DNA of 64,000 bases from Apiospora phragmitis. Its lineage: Eukaryota > Ascomycota > Sordariomycetes > Amphisphaeriales > Apiosporaceae. The notes beneath the pieces are model-generated. The model made no database searches. It was given only the letters and a program-made list of their open reading frames with translations, and was not told the DNA's origin. Below are positions 10,777 to 24,210 of the stretch, piece by piece. Within the stretch, counting starts at the first letter, position 1. Every line of letters begins with the position of its first letter. Location of the stretch: assembly GCA_038363925.1 (NCBI GenBank), contig JAQQWL010000002.1, positions 4,278,001-4,342,000 of the forward strand, written 5' to 3'. The position numbers were made by a program, and so were the translations under genes.

Positions 10777-12932
10777 TCATCCCCTAATGGCGATGAGTTT
10801 GTGGACTCCCCTTTCCTCATACCAGGTTTCTTCCTCCATCTCCTCCCGCATGTTCTGTTCATGTTGGGCGATCTGCGCTTCAATCTCCAGCTTCTGCCTG
10901 AGTCTCCTCTTGCGCAATTCCGTTACCGCCCAATCGAATTGTGTTGAAGCACGGGTAGGGTTGCATTCCGCGCACGCTGTCTCGAGGAGCATAGGAGACA
11001 AATTGTCATCATCGAGCAGTCGCCTTTCTTGCAGAGTAGATAATTTATCCGGGATGAACCTCTCTGCATACGCCTTCAAGAGCATCTCAAGCATAGAATC
11101 TCTTGCCTCTTCCGTTGCCTCAGGAAACGGGTTATAGAAGTGATATTTGAAGATGGCACATATTTCCTCTTCAACCAGGTTTTGACACGCACCATATTCT
11201 ATCAGCATCTCGGAAGCTGCATAGGCTTCCGAGGCTGCGAAATAGTGAAAAACAGGCATTCCGAAATACGCACGCGCCTGGGCATCGGCCCCTTTTTCGA
11301 GCAGCACTCGCAGCAGTTCGTCGTCCGATTTATCCTTGCCGAAATGATAATCTATAGAGTTACCAATCACATGGCGTACTGACTCCCCGTGATATGCAGT
11401 CTGTCGTATATCATAGCCTGCGTCCAACAAACAGCTCACAGTATCTGGCCTCTTCTTGGGGTCATCGCATTTGCTCCCCAGTGAGGCGAAAAGAGCGTTA
11501 TAACCGAAAGAGTCCCTCGAACTGACCGAGGCGCCCGCGACGAGCAGTTTAGAAATAACGGGGACAAGGAATGAGCGTGAAGCCAACAATAATGGAGTGG
11601 TTTTTCCTTCCAAAACCGATGCAGCAGAGTGCAGACTTTCTAGATCCGCACCCCTGTTTACCAACTTTTGCACCACGTCAGCCCTGCGGTATTTCCTTTC
11701 GAGAATATTATGCCTGCTTGAGCCCAGGGAATTAAAAAGGTGGAACTGATGGTTAATCACTGGCCAGCTTGAAAGAGACTTCGCCTCTTTATCGCCCCTA
11801 TCACGTCTTGCATTGTGGAATTCAACACAGCACGCATGTAGGGGGGTAGTGAACAGGCGCGACGTGTCGTCGATGTCGGCTCCATGTTGAAGCAGCTTCA
11901 TGGCGGCGTCGAACCGTTCGTGCCAGCATGCGTCGAGCAGCAAATTGCAGTTTTCGGAGACCATGAGGTTTGGGTCGGCCCCTTTGCAAATCAAGTAGTC
12001 CATAATAGAGGCGTCGGTTCCAAGATTGCTCCAGTATGCCAAGGGAGACAAGCCGGATTCATCAAGGGCGTTCACATCAGCCTGGAACCCACTGTCTATC
12101 AACCATTTCACAAGCTCAAAGTTCTGAACAAGCGAAGCGAAATGGAGCGAATTTCGGGAACTACCAGGCCTTGTGGCAATGGTTTTGGAACCTCGAATAT
12201 GCGGTGCGAGGCCCCACGTTCGCTCAGGATCTGGGCGGCTTCGAGGTTACCATGATCGATGGCCAGTCGAAGCGCTGTACTGCGAGCATCTTTCCAGGTC
12301 CTATAGCCTTCGATGGCAATCCTGTTGCCCACAACAGCCATCATATCAAGCTCGGCTCCGTGATTGATGAGGAGGCGGATGATTTCAGGGCAGCCTAACG
12401 GCGCAGCTAAATGCAATGCGGGAGTGTTTCGAAGTCCAAGACAACTGCGACGCTCATCCACTAAGGCTGCAGGCCGCTTGAATCTCGAGTTGCCGCTGCA
12501 ATGCGTGATTACATACTGTAAGCCTTTTATATCTGATTAGTGTCGTGTCAAGTGTGCAGTGTGGGCTAAGGAGTTGTTTATATGTACTGATGATTCTCTA
12601 GAACAGCTGCTAACAGAACAACTCGCTTCTGGGATGTAGAGGGTTTCTTTTTGGTGAGATATTGTTTACTTGCCGTCAAGTTCTAGCTGAACATTTGGAT
12701 CGATGCCAGATTGAAGAGCTCGTTTGAGGCACCGAGGGCGGGAGTTTTGAATTGACCAGTAAAGAAAAGCGTGGCCCAAATCCAGAGCCAGCAACTTAGG
12801 CATGATCGTGCTACCCACCAGGTACTCTGCGTTCCGGCACGTCGCCGCCAATTCCGTAATGTCCCTAAAGGAGGTCAGGAAACCTGTAATCTCGAATACC
12901 AGCTCGTTTGGGAGCTTGCTGAAAGAAGCCAT
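10777..12932 (-). CDS. F-box / ankyrin-repeat protein, two exons, frameshifted
   Basis: Exon 1 (12932-12670) encodes an N-terminal F-box-like segment, MASFSKLPNELVFEITGFL followed by AATCRNAEYL. Exon 2 (12495-10777) carries a series of ankyrin repeats, recognisable by TPALHLAAPLGCPEIIRLL, NHGAELD, LVKWLIDSG, ICKGADPN, LLQHGADIDD, LVNRGADLE and LLEKGADAQ, followed by a charged C-terminal helix. The intron (12496-12669, 174 nt) starts GTAAAC and ends TTGCAG, and the phase matches. A one-base shift falls near 12205-12220, after SERGAS. Beyond it the ankyrin frame resumes with NSLHFASLVQNFELV. The exon sum is two modulo three, so one base is probably missing and the intact protein would be about 660 residues. 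A role as a substrate adaptor of an SCF ubiquitin ligase is a family-level inference. Confidence 0.82.
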
Positions 12933-13455
12933 CGTTTGGACTATATGTTATCGGTCTACAGTAAGTAGGTTTGTGGTGGTAAAATGAACCATTATCATAA
13001 CGTACGAGTAAAGTTAAGAAAAGGAAAAGGAGAAAAGCGTAGAGCGGAGGTATCTTAGAATAAGCCATTCACTGAGTATGTTTGACCTCGCCTTTCAAAG
13101 ATCAAAGTATGCACCGTTGGTTCTCCCAACCGCCTTACCCCTGAGTTTTGATTCCCCAAACCGAGCAATTGTATCTCTCAAAGGAATGACATGGATTCAG
13201 GCGTTCATTTTGCGTAAGTATGTATATGTGTTTGGACGTTGGAGAAAGGGGCGGCAAACCAACAAAGTCGGTTTGTTACAAACTTTGTAGGGATTTCCCC
13301 ACAAACACCGAGCACGAGGTTCAAATTCATTGTATCCACGTTTTACGATACGCGGAACATAGGATTGATTGATAAATGTTTGTTCGTTTGTTTATAAGAT
13401 TTGTAAGACTCGTTCACTAAAGCTAGCCACCGTCGGTGTGTTTCAGTAGCAATCA
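12933..13455. other. intergenic, no gene seen
   Basis: Region between the ankyrin gene promoter and the 3' end of the GH43 gene. No coding or RNA feature is recognised. Confidence 0.5.
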
Positions 13456-14714
13456 TCACTGGATCCCGACGTCGTGTCCGTTGACGGAGAGCTCCGCCGT
13501 AAAGAGGGACCTCTCGCCGCTCGCACCCTCCTCCGGGGCCGTCCGCCCGTGGAAAACAGCCGTCCTGCCGTTCCAGTCGATGTCCAGGCCGCCGGGCCCG
13601 TAGATGCCGTTGTTGGTCATGGCCGTGGTGAGCAGCGTGCCCTTGCGCTGGTAGTCGCCGTCGACGGTGCTGGACCAGGCATACTTGATATCGTCTGGGA
13701 GGATAATTTCAATCAGCCAAAAGCATCCTAGACGAACTTTACTACAGAAACCGGTAACTGGCGGGTATAGTATAGTGTAGTAACTCACAGTTGTCACTCG
13801 CATAGCACTGCGACGAGTAAAACAGCACGAACCCGTCCCCGCCCGCGCCAGCGACGGCGCCTCGACGATGCCGTCGTCGCCGGCGCCGTCGTTATCAAAA
13901 ATGGTCTTGGGCCCGCCCGCGGGCGTCACGGCGTCGCGCTCCATCCGCTGGACCTGGATCGCCGTCGAGATGTACACGTCCGACGTGCCGCCGCCGATGC
14001 AGTGGGTCGCGCCGCCCAGCGCGCTGCCGTCCACCTTCCAGACCACCCAGCGGTTGGTCCCGTCGTCGTAGCCCGCCGCGTCGATGAGGCCGCCGCCCGC
14101 ATCGTTGCAGGCGAGCGGGCTGTCGTGCGCGGAGAAGGGACCCGTGGGGCTGCCCGAGGTGGCGACGCCGATGCAGTGCCGGCCTCCTTTTTGGGGTGCT
14201 GTGTAGTACATGACATAGTCAAGATTATCCTGGAAGACGAAGTGTCAGCAACCACTCACTGGTTTTGACCGGGTTTTAGCACGAGGCGTAGTGGTAAGTA
14301 AATACTCACAGTTCTCACTACGTCCGGCGCCCATATCCTCGGCGCGGGGACGCTCAGGTCGACCCACGCGCCGACGTTGGGCAGCGACTCCCGGGGCGAC
14401 GACCAGGACTGGACGTCGTTGGAAACGACTACGGGTATATTCTGGCCGCCGGCACTGGTGCCATAAGCGAACCACAGGCCCTGCCCGTCGCCGATGATGG
14501 AAGGGTCCGGGAAGTCGCCGACGAAGGGGCCGGCGGCGGCGCGTCTGCCCAGGAACGAAGTCCTGTCACCACGGGCCGTCGCCCTGGACACATTGGTGAG
14601 ACTGAGGGTCGGCGCCCTATCGCCTAGCGGTGATGGGCTGCCCCGGGCAGTGTATGTTGAGGGAAGTACAGCAGCAAGGCTGGCGCCGGGGAGGATTAGT
14701 AATATGCTCTTCAT
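13456..14714 (-). CDS. secreted GH43-family glycoside hydrolase, three exons, frameshifted
   Basis: Exons 14714-14310, 14229-13789 and 13694-13456. Both donors are GTGAGT and both acceptors CAG (introns of 80 and 94 nt). The ATG at 14714 starts a signal peptide (MKSILLILPGASLAAVL). The mature enzyme shows GH43 five-bladed propeller hallmarks: the catalytic-base Asp in DFPDPSII, WFAYGT, APRIWAPDVV, YVMYYTA, CIGVATSGSPTGPF and the general-acid Glu in GIVEAPSLA. The family comprises arabinanases and beta-xylosidases that act on plant cell-wall arabinan or xylan outside the cell; the exact substrate is not readable. The frame changes in the G-rich run near 13835-13860, between SLAR and GDGFVLFYSS. 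The exon sum is one base short of a triplet multiple, so a single-base deletion, probably technical, fits. The repaired length would be about 361 residues. Confidence 0.87.
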
Positions 14715-14811
14715 AGTTGTGGTAGTAGTGTTCTGTGTGCGAGAGGTGTGTGAGACTGACTACTTTGAGGCATGGCCTTTCGATATAGTCTTGCGGTCGC
14801 ACCGCAGTGCT

Positions 14812-14819
14812 TATATAGT
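14812..14819 (-). promoter_or_regulatory. TATA box of the GH43 gene
   Basis: ACTATATAAG on the minus strand lies about 100 bases upstream of the GH43 ATG at 14714, a normal core-promoter distance. Confidence 0.5.
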
Positions 14820-15880
14820 ATAGTGATGGGTGTGAAATCCCATCGTCGGCCACAGATCCATGACGTTACGTTCTTGCGGGCAACAACAACTGCCGGGACC
14901 CAAGCAGCTAAGCTCTGACGACTGACAAGAGAGACGGAGATAGCCTGGCGGTCAGTTGAGCCCTTTCGCCATGCTGTCAAGTGACGGTGACGGTTGGCTC
15001 AACGGCGCCCCTCGTTGATGAGTGCCTAGTCCCTTGCGATCTAGGGTGTGGCATCATCGTGTGAATTCATGTTTCCCCCGGCTCCCCTCCTAGCACTCAG
15101 CTAGCCTTGCTACCTAAGATCGACAGTGATGTCGCTTTTCGGGGACTCGCCTTTCGTTCCCATGGTTCGGAATGTGCAAAGCAAGTCGGTCAGCCTGTAA
15201 TATTGCAGCATGGGAGACCCCCTCGCTGCGCTATGCGCGACTTTTCCGACTCCAGTCCCATCCATCTGTCAGATATCCCTTGCATCCACATGACCCCTGG
15301 CTGCAAGTAACATTTTAGCACAAGTAGTATTAGGAGCTTCTGGAAACATGATAGGGTGTTATCGCCTAGCCTTGTCCCTACTTACCACCTAGCCCAGGGG
15401 GGGTTTACAAAGGGAGGATTCAATGGATTCAAAGTACGGGTTTGCGAGATTAGGGCACCGAGGCTGCCGCATCCCGGGAGGAATATGGACCTTGACGAGC
15501 ATTTGGATGCGAGCTGCAACCCGGTAATACGGAACGCCCAAACGAGTGTGTTGTTTGTTGGCAGTGCTTCTCCTTGTTTACACAGCATGTGCATCGTGGC
15601 AAGAGAAGAAGATAAGCGAAGATCTTTCCGAGTCGGGTCGATTTCCCATCACAAATCACCAGAGCTGAAAAGAACCCCTTTTACTGGACGAAGCCTTTCT
15701 CGCGTGATGTCATTTTGTTAGTGAAGTGAAAATTGAGAATTGGAGATTCTCATCATGTCAGCATGCCTAACTGACCGTGATAGCCGAAATTAGGCGTGCG
15801 CCCGTCCCGTCGACTAGAACACGATGCACCCCCACACCGGAACTCCTTCCGACGAGGGATCGTAAATCAGTTATGTAAAA
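14820..15880. other. gene-free flank of the AT-rich block
   Basis: Balanced-composition sequence upstream of the GH43 gene. ORFs here are short, overlap on both strands and lack recognisable domains. Composition changes abruptly at about 15,865-15,885. Confidence 0.5.
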
Positions 15881-16014
15881 TTGTCAGAGGGAGATTATAT
15901 GAAAGTATTAGTACTAGGTTAGTTTTACTAATAATAGATCGAAGTGGTTTTATAACTATAAATTTATATTAATTTTTATAACGAATTATAAAAAATAAAA
16001 TATATTAATATAGT

Positions 16015-17819
16015 TTATTATATACTAAAACGTATTATATATTAAAATATTTTTTTTTTTAATTTTTTATTACTTTTATATAAATTAATTTAAATTACTC
16101 GCTATCGAAATCGTTATTTAATTTTATTTCTTTTTTATATATTCGTATATTATAGCGCCTTTTACTAGTTACCCTCCGCTTTGACGAACCTTTTATTTCG
16201 CCTTTATTAATTACTAGACGCTTCCCTTCTACCTTTTCGTCTTATAGCTTTTAAGATTCTTATATAATAGAGGCTCTTTTAAACTAGATACGTACTTTTT
16301 TAATTCTACGGCGTTAAAAAAGTATTAAAGTAACCTCTTTTAATACATATATTTAATTATATATAAAAGTTATTTTATAAATTATTTTATTTATAACTTT
16401 TATTTTTTAATTTATAATATTTAAAATAAATATTAAGAAGTTTTTTTAATAAATAAAAACCTTATTTTTAATAAAAATAAAGTATTTAATCGTTTATTAA
16501 AGGTTAAACGACGTTTAAGGGTTATAAGTATTAGCCGTTTTTAAATATAACGAGCTAGGTATAAATATTCGTAAATATATATTTAGCTTATTAATTAATT
16601 TATTTAAATAATACGGTATTAAATTAAAGGCGTTAAATTTAAATTTAATATTATTTTTTATAAAAATAATAAAATACGGGGTTTTAAAAGCGATAAAAAA
16701 CTCTAGTTTTATTATATAATTTATTAAAATTTTCATAAATAGTTCGATTTTTTTTTAAATATACTCGCTCTGACAACGAATAAAATATTATATTTAAAAC
16801 TTAAAATAAGTAAAAAAAAAGTAAAGAGGTATATTAAACGTAATAATATCGTTATTTTTATAATATTCCTCGAATTCGGTTAAAATATAGCTTTCGTAAC
16901 CGTTTAAAATTAAAAGGCGATAAGAGCCCTTTATTTACGCCCTGGTATACTTATCGAAATACCGAATCTAGTTTAAGCCCGTCTCGTTATCGGTTTAACC
17001 GTTAAAAGTCGGTTTAATTACTTAATTGCCCGGTAAGTCGTATTCGCGAGCTTAGTTTATAAAATAATATACGTTAAAAATAATTAAAAACGGCGAAATA
17101 TATTAGTTTTACGAATTAATATATTTAATAACTATTAATCATTTTTAATTATTAAGTTAAACCGATTTTATTTTTTTACGCCGATTAATACGTATTATAA
17201 AGAGTATTAACTCGATTATACTTATTATAAAGCCGGTTTCGTTAAAATTTTATATATCTTTATTTAAAATATTATATTTAGTTTTTATATTTATAATTAA
17301 TATAAACTAATTAAAAATAATACCGATATTTCTATAAAAAGCTTTTTAATAATTATATCGATAATTTATTTAGGTTTTTAAGTCTAGGTTACGATTAATA
17401 AAATATTTAATTTAATATTTACCGACGCGGTCGCCTTCGCGCGACTTTAAAAAAAATTAGCTATATTTTTTATAATACTTAAATTAAGAGGTATTCCTCG
17501 AGTATTTAAATTAATTATATAATTACGACGCATTTTTTTAATTAAACTTAATTTATATCGTCGTTATTAGATTTCGCGTTATATAACTCGGTTAATAGTT
17601 TAATAAAATAAAATTAAAAAAAGACGTTAATCGTTTTCGTAATAGCTTTTTTATTTAAAAGATTTATCAGAGCTCGCGTCGCTTATATTATAAATAATAT
17701 ACGAGTTTTTTTTAAATCAAGTAAATATTATAATAATAAAGATATAATATATTAAAGCTTAAATAGTTAAAAAATTTAAAAAATATTCTAATATATAATA
17801 CGTTCCGGTATATAATAAA
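16015..17819 (-). mobile_element. E1: Fot1/Pogo-like DDE transposon, RIP-degraded
   Basis: A 1.8-kb element bounded by inverted repeats. The left end reads TTATATACTAAAACGTATTA and the reverse complement of the right end reads TTATATACCGGAACGTATTA. The minus strand carries a decayed DDE_1-type transposase: an NFxETGF motif near 17,222-17,245 (first catalytic Asp region) and LLILNGYESY at about 16,880-16,925 (the LxxDGH-like second motif). Stops are dense. It is the only uninterrupted E copy and so serves as the reference for reading E2. Boundaries are accurate to a few bases. Confidence 0.8.
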
Positions 17820-17904
17820 GCACGTTATTTTATTTAATTATTAATATTTAATAATTAAAAGTTTTATTAGTTTAAAAAAGTTAATTAATATACTTTAAAC
17901 GCTA

Positions 17905-18553
17905 TATTATAACCCGACCTAACCATGCGGCTAAAGACCCCACTCACCGGCACGAGGATATAATAACCCGATCCGGCTACGATATTATAGCTAGCGATCG
18001 TACTAACGTAAACGCAGTTATATTTTAATAGCGTGCGATAAAATAAGCGGCCTTAGCCCGCGCGGCGATAGAATAAATACAGGCGGATATAATAATAAAG
18101 CATAACGAGTTACGTAATAAGCCTCGGAGCGACAAAAGGCACGACGCCCGAGGCGAGCTAATTAAGGTTAGATCACTATAATCTAAGGGACGGATCACTG
18201 TAAACTAATAACGAGATTATTATAAACCTATAAGTAATTTAAAGGATTAATAAAAAAGGAATTAAATATATAACGAGAAGTATTTTTTATATATTTTATA
18301 TAAATATTTTTTATTTTAATAATTAATTTAAATATTAATTTAATTTATTAAGAAAATAAATAATATTAATAACTTTATTATAAATACTTTTAAATTTACG
18401 CCTTTTAATTACCTTTATTTTTATAAATTATTACTTATTATATTAATAAAAGCGGACTTTTATTACACGTTTAAATATTCTTTTATATTATTAATATAAA
18501 CCTTAATACGTTTTATTAAGTTTTTTTTTAAAACTTAAATAATGTTTATTATA
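17905..18553 (+). repeat. 5' LTR of element A
   Basis: Matches 24,934-25,580 over its whole length with differences mostly of the C/T and G/A type. The shared core includes GATCCGGCTACGATATTATA. Confidence 0.9.
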
Positions 18554-18599
18554 TTTTAATTACTTTTATTTTTACGAGTTATTATTTAAACCCTTAAGT

Positions 18600-19850
18600 A
18601 ATAATATTATAAGAATTATATTTACACCTGGCCTTAATAACGCCGTCCGATAAAAAACGATCCTTATCGCCACCTCTAATACCCCTTAGCGAGATCTTAT
18701 TATAAATATCGATAACGACGATAACGATAACGAGCCTACTTAATAAACGCTAGCTAAGCGAATTAAAGAGCTCGAGTAAGAAAGTACTAATTACTAGTAT
18801 TATTACGCCCGGCTCGAAAAAGAGCATAACGAGCTCCGGACTAAGGATACCTTAAAATAGACACCTTATAATATTAATAAGCTACGCGAGGAGGTACGTC
18901 TCCTCCGTATAATTATTAATATTATTTAGACCCCCGTTATATTTAAAAAAGGTATAAAAATTAATACGTTAATATTATTTAACAAGACGAGCGAGAACTT
19001 TTAAAGCTTTTTTATTTAAGTTAAAACTTATTAACGATTTTATAAAAAAATGTTTTAAAACGTTATTTAACGAGTTATTTATGCTACCTCGTTTTTTAAA
19101 AATAAAGTACTCGCTTAATTCGAACCTTACTTAAACGAACTCGTAAAAAATAATTAGTAAATTAAACTATACCGCACGAAGGCATAGCGAATTTTCAAAA
19201 ACTACGATAGCTTTAAGCAAGCTCTCAAATCATTTTTTTTAAAACCCCGACGAAAAAACGATAAGCGGAGAGGGAACTTAAAACTCTTAAATAAAAGAGA
19301 TTAACCGCCTCTTATATAGCCGAATTCCGACGTATTATAACTCGATTAAATTATACCGAAGCTATAAAAGTTATAATATATTATCGAAAGTTAAAAGAAA
19401 ATATTAAAAACGAACTCAGCCGGCTAGATACCCCTAATAATTTCTTTTCGTATATAGAACTTATTATTAAGATTAATACGCGTATATATAAATAACGCCG
19501 CGAAAAGTAAGGCGAATAATAACGGTAAACTAATCGAATTTAGGCTAATATAAAACGGCCACGTTATTATAATAATATATCGAATAAAAATATTATAACG
19601 TATAACTATTATAATAAACCTATAGATCTCGACGTTATTAAATACTATAAGTATGATAAAAAGTAGCACGTTACCTATTATAACTATTAAAAATAAGGAT
19701 ATTACGCTCGAAAATATCGAGCACTAAAGAAAGACTTCCGAAAAGTCCTAAACGAACGATATATTAATACTACTAAAATAAAAGGCGCCCCTACGGCAAT
19801 TATTAAAAATAGCAGCGCCACTATTAAACACGGCAGCCTATCTTAAACAG
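18600..19850 (+). pseudogene. gag relic of element A
   Basis: Capsid-region remnant followed by a zinc knuckle at about 19,672-19,720, where the CX2CX4HX4C pattern is readable but its cysteines are changed to tyrosine by C-to-T/G-to-A mutation (YNY..., GYYARKYR). It would package element RNA in an intact copy. Here it contains many stops. Confidence 0.75.
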
Positions 19851-20899
19851 CCTATTATAATAATAAGTATACCTCTCACTTAGCCGACAAAGAAGGGACT
19901 AGATAGTTCCCTAAACCCGTTAAAAGTAGAAAGGACCACAACCGAAGCATCGCGATAATACGAAAAAAGCAACCCCTCTCATATAACAATAATAACGACT
20001 CTACGAACGATACTATAAATTAACCGGCGCAACTAATAAACTATAAACGACTAGTCGGCATACTAATAAAGGAGTTAATAAATAAAATCGTAAAATTTAA
20101 AAACTTAAAAACCGATAAATAATTAACCATCCTTAATATTCTTTACCCCGACTTAAAACACCTACGCTAAATACTTATTACGGCTAGGTTTAACTAAAGA
20201 ATTTACGGTAACTATACGGTAAAAAATAACACCCGAATCTCCCCTATATACGAAAGATATTTTACGCTTTTATAAATTTTATACGTACACGATACTTATA
20301 TAAAACACTTTGTAAAGAAACTCGAACACGAATAGTTTCTTTAAAAAATTAATAAACAACCTATTACGTAACTATACCTTAATTATATTATTAAAAAAAT
20401 CCGAATATTAATCCCTAACGGACGGCGTATATACTTACTAGTATAAAAAGACTTATAATAACCACGATAATATTACTTAAAAAGACGAGATTAAAAAGAG
20501 TACTTCGAAAATCGATACTTTAAACACGCTTAAGAAGAATCGCGAACCTATAAACGTTTAAAAGAAAATATTTAATATTTTAAAATATATAAATATATAC
20601 CCGATAAAAGAACCCCTTTAATATATTAAAAAACTTATAAAACATTTATAAATTATTGCGAATTTAATAAACTTTTAAATTATTTAAAAAACCCGAGTCT
20701 TAAATATTAAAAATAATACTTCGTATAAAGAAAAATATAAAAATACCTCTACTAATATATTAAAAAACGCTATATAAAAAACGGAAAAAAATAATAATAA
20801 CAATACAAAAATCAATCGTAAGAAATTATTTATTATTTATAAAAGTAGCGTTCGAGAAAATAAACGCCGCTTATTATAAAAGAATAATAATAAGCGGAT

Positions 20900-23800
20900 T
20901 AAAATAGGTCCCTATATTAAATAACGGATAATCAAGCTATCTATAAATATATTATATTAGTAATAAGTATAAAAAGAGTTTATATTAAAGCGTTACTCGA
21001 TAGCGGAGCGTAAAAAAACTATATTTCACTACGAATTATTAATTACCTTAAATTCGAATAATAGGGAAAAAAACGCCTTATATTAATTTAAAACCGTCAA
21101 TAAAGGATTTATAACTTATAATAATAAAGAAGTATAGAAAAAAGTCGCGAACTTTTTAATCGATATTAAACAACGCTATAAACGAATCACGTATAATATT
21201 ACGGACGTCGTAAAATACGATATAATTTTAAGGATATTTTAATTACGGGTAAATAATTTTAAAATTAATTAAAAAATAAGTTAATTTTAATAAAATATAT
21301 TAAAAAAAGGTTTAATTAATAAATAACGGTTTAAACAGCAACCTTTTAATAAACTTAAAGTTCTTAAAATATATATTATTATTAAAAAACTTAAGCCGAA
21401 CATTATAACGATTATATTAAAAAAGTATTAATAATTCGAATCTTTTTTTAATAAGAAATTAGAAATAGGTTTACCGCTTTATACAGGGTGAAATTATAAA
21501 ATACCTTTTAAAAAAAACCCCTATTTATACCTATATATAAACTTAACCAAGAGTATAAACAAGCCTTAAAGGAGTATATTACGGAAAATTTCGAGAAAAG
21601 AGTTATATAATCATCTATATTATTAACAGGCTTCCCTATCCTCTTTATTCCGAAAAATAACAAGGACGAAAAACCTAAGTAGCATATATATATCGATTAT
21701 TAAAAACTTAACGAAATTATTATTAAAAACCGATACCTTTTACCTTTAATCGGCGACCTACGAAATAGATTATTACATATTAAAATCTTTATAATACTCG
21801 ACCTCCTTAATATATATAACTTAATCCGAATTAAAAAAGAAAAAGAATAGAAAACCGCGTTTTAAACTAAGTACGAATATCTCGAATACTAAGCTATACT
21901 ATTTAGCTTAACTAATATACCAGCTAGCTTTTAATTTATAATTAACTATATTTTACGAGAATACCTCGATAAGTTTATTATAATATATCTTAATAATATC
22001 TTTATTTACTTTAAAAATAACGAACAGTATCGAAAATATATAAAGTTAATACTCCGAAAGCTATAGGACACTAATCTATTAATTAATTTAAAAAAGAGCG
22101 AATTTTATTAACGATCCGTTATATTTATAAGATACGTAATATTCTTTAAAGAAATCCGGATAAAACCTTTTAAAATCTTAATAATTAAAGAGTAGCCTAC
22201 GCTCACAAGCGCTACAGAAGTCAAATCTTTCTTAAAACTAGTTAATTATTACCGGATATTTATCCCCGGATTTAATAAGTTAATAATACTTTTAACGAAC
22301 TTAATAAAAAAAACGAATTATTTTAATAAACGGAAAAAAAGATAAAGCCTTTTATAATATTAAGGAAAGGATTCTTAACGAACTAATACTTCGTATAATA
22401 AATTTATTTAAACCCTTTAAAATCGAAACTAATATATTAAATTATGCGATTAAAGGATAACTAAATTAATAAAATAATAACGAGAAGTCGCACCTTATTA
22501 TATTCTTTTTAAAAAAACTTAACGAATTAAAACTTAATTATTAAATTTATAATAAAAAATTAATAATTATTATTAAAACCTATAAAAAATAAAAATATTA
22601 TTTTAATAAAATAATAAAACTAATTAAAATTTATATTAATTATAAAAACTTTATAACGTTTATTATTATTAAAAAATTAAATAAATAATACGTATAATAA
22701 TTTAAATTCCTTTTAAAATTTAACCTTATTATTATTTATTAGAAAAATAATAAGAACGGTCGCGCTAACACGCTAAGCCGACGACTAAACTATTAGGAGG
22801 AGGTCTCGCCCGAGACACGAACTATTTTTATATACGACCAAGACGGTAACCTTATATTATTAAAATAATTAAACGTTATAAGCCACGTTTAATATAGCGA
22901 CGAATAAGTTACTAAGTTTCGGCAACTTAGTTAAGCCCTCGATTCCGTTAATTACCCCGGGGATCGTCTTAAAAACCGTAACGGCCTTACTTTCTACCGA
23001 AATAAGATCTATATCTTTAAGCGGTATCGTAAAAACTTTATTAAAAAATTCTATAAATACCTTATATATAAATATTAAAGAGTATTTAAGATTTAAAAAC
23101 GAATTACTAAATAATTCGACTATAAAAACCTTAAACTAATCGTAACTAAAATAATTAACGAATACGACCTTTATAATAAAGTTAAGGCCGCTTAATACTA
23201 ACTATACAAAGAGCTATAATTAATTCTATCGCTAGATAAGGCGTAAAAAATAATCGCGCTCGATTTTATAATTAAATTACCCCTATTAAAAAAACTACTA
23301 ACTAAAGTTAGTTACGACAGTATCTTAATAATTACGAATAAACTTATAAAATATATTTACTTCCTACTATATAAAAAGTCTAGCGGAACGATTATTAGCT
23401 AATACGGGCTACTTAAAATAATTATCTCCGATAAAAACAAGCTATTTATCGCTAAATTCTAGAAATTATTTATAATATAACTTAGTATTAAATATAAACT
23501 ATTTATAGCTTACCACCCTTAAATAAATAAATAAACTAAGTAAATAAACTAAACTTTAAAATAATACCTACGCTATTATATTAATTATAAATAAAATAAC
23601 TAAGTATAATTATTACTTATAACTTAATTCGCTTATAATAATATAAATAATAAAACTATACGCATATTACTATTTCGAATAAATTATAAATATAACTTAA
23701 AAATTATTAAAAAACCCCTAGAAAAAAAACTAATACTAATAGCGATTATATAAATTAAAAAACTAAAAAAAACTCTAAATTACGCTATAATAAAACCTCA

Positions 23801-24210
23801 CCTTCCTTTAAAAACGAGTAAAAAAATACGCCGACTAAATAAAATTAAAAAGACTAACTTTTATAAAAAAGAGAAAAGGTTTACCTTTTATAACGAAATA
23901 TTAAAATAAAATAATTAAGTAATAAACTAAACTTTAAAAAAATCGAACTATTTAAAATCGTAGAAATTATTTTAAAAACTAACTATTAATTATTACTACT
24001 TAAAATAATACGGATATATCCTATATTTTATATCTCTCTATTCGAACCAGCGGCTAAGGAAACCCTAATCGATACATAACTAAAAGTCGAAATGAATCAG
24101 CACGAGTACGAAATCAACGAAATTATTAACAAAAAAAACAAAACAAAGCTTTTAATACCTCGTCTAATAAAAGGGCTACCTATTAAAAAACAACACTTAA
24201 AAACTTAAGA
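20900..24210 (+). pseudogene. pol relic of element A (PR-RT-RH-IN-chromodomain)
   Basis: The reverse transcriptase active site is at about 21,981-22,023 and reads IYLNNIFIY; both catalytic Asp of YLDD have become Asn. RNase H remnant lies near 22,420. Integrase core is around 23,250-23,390 (LDFI.KLP, then ILVIT.KLTKYIYFLP). An RIxPIFYISLLEPA-type segment lies near 24,000-24,055, and a chromodomain start HEYEINEII at about 24,095-24,130. Order and motifs identify a chromovirus. Dead copy. Confidence 0.85.

Noticed and set aside
8133..14714. biosynthetic gene cluster around the methyltransferase
   Set aside because: Neighbours are an F-box gene, an ankyrin gene and a GH43 enzyme. No polyketide, peptide or terpene synthase is present.
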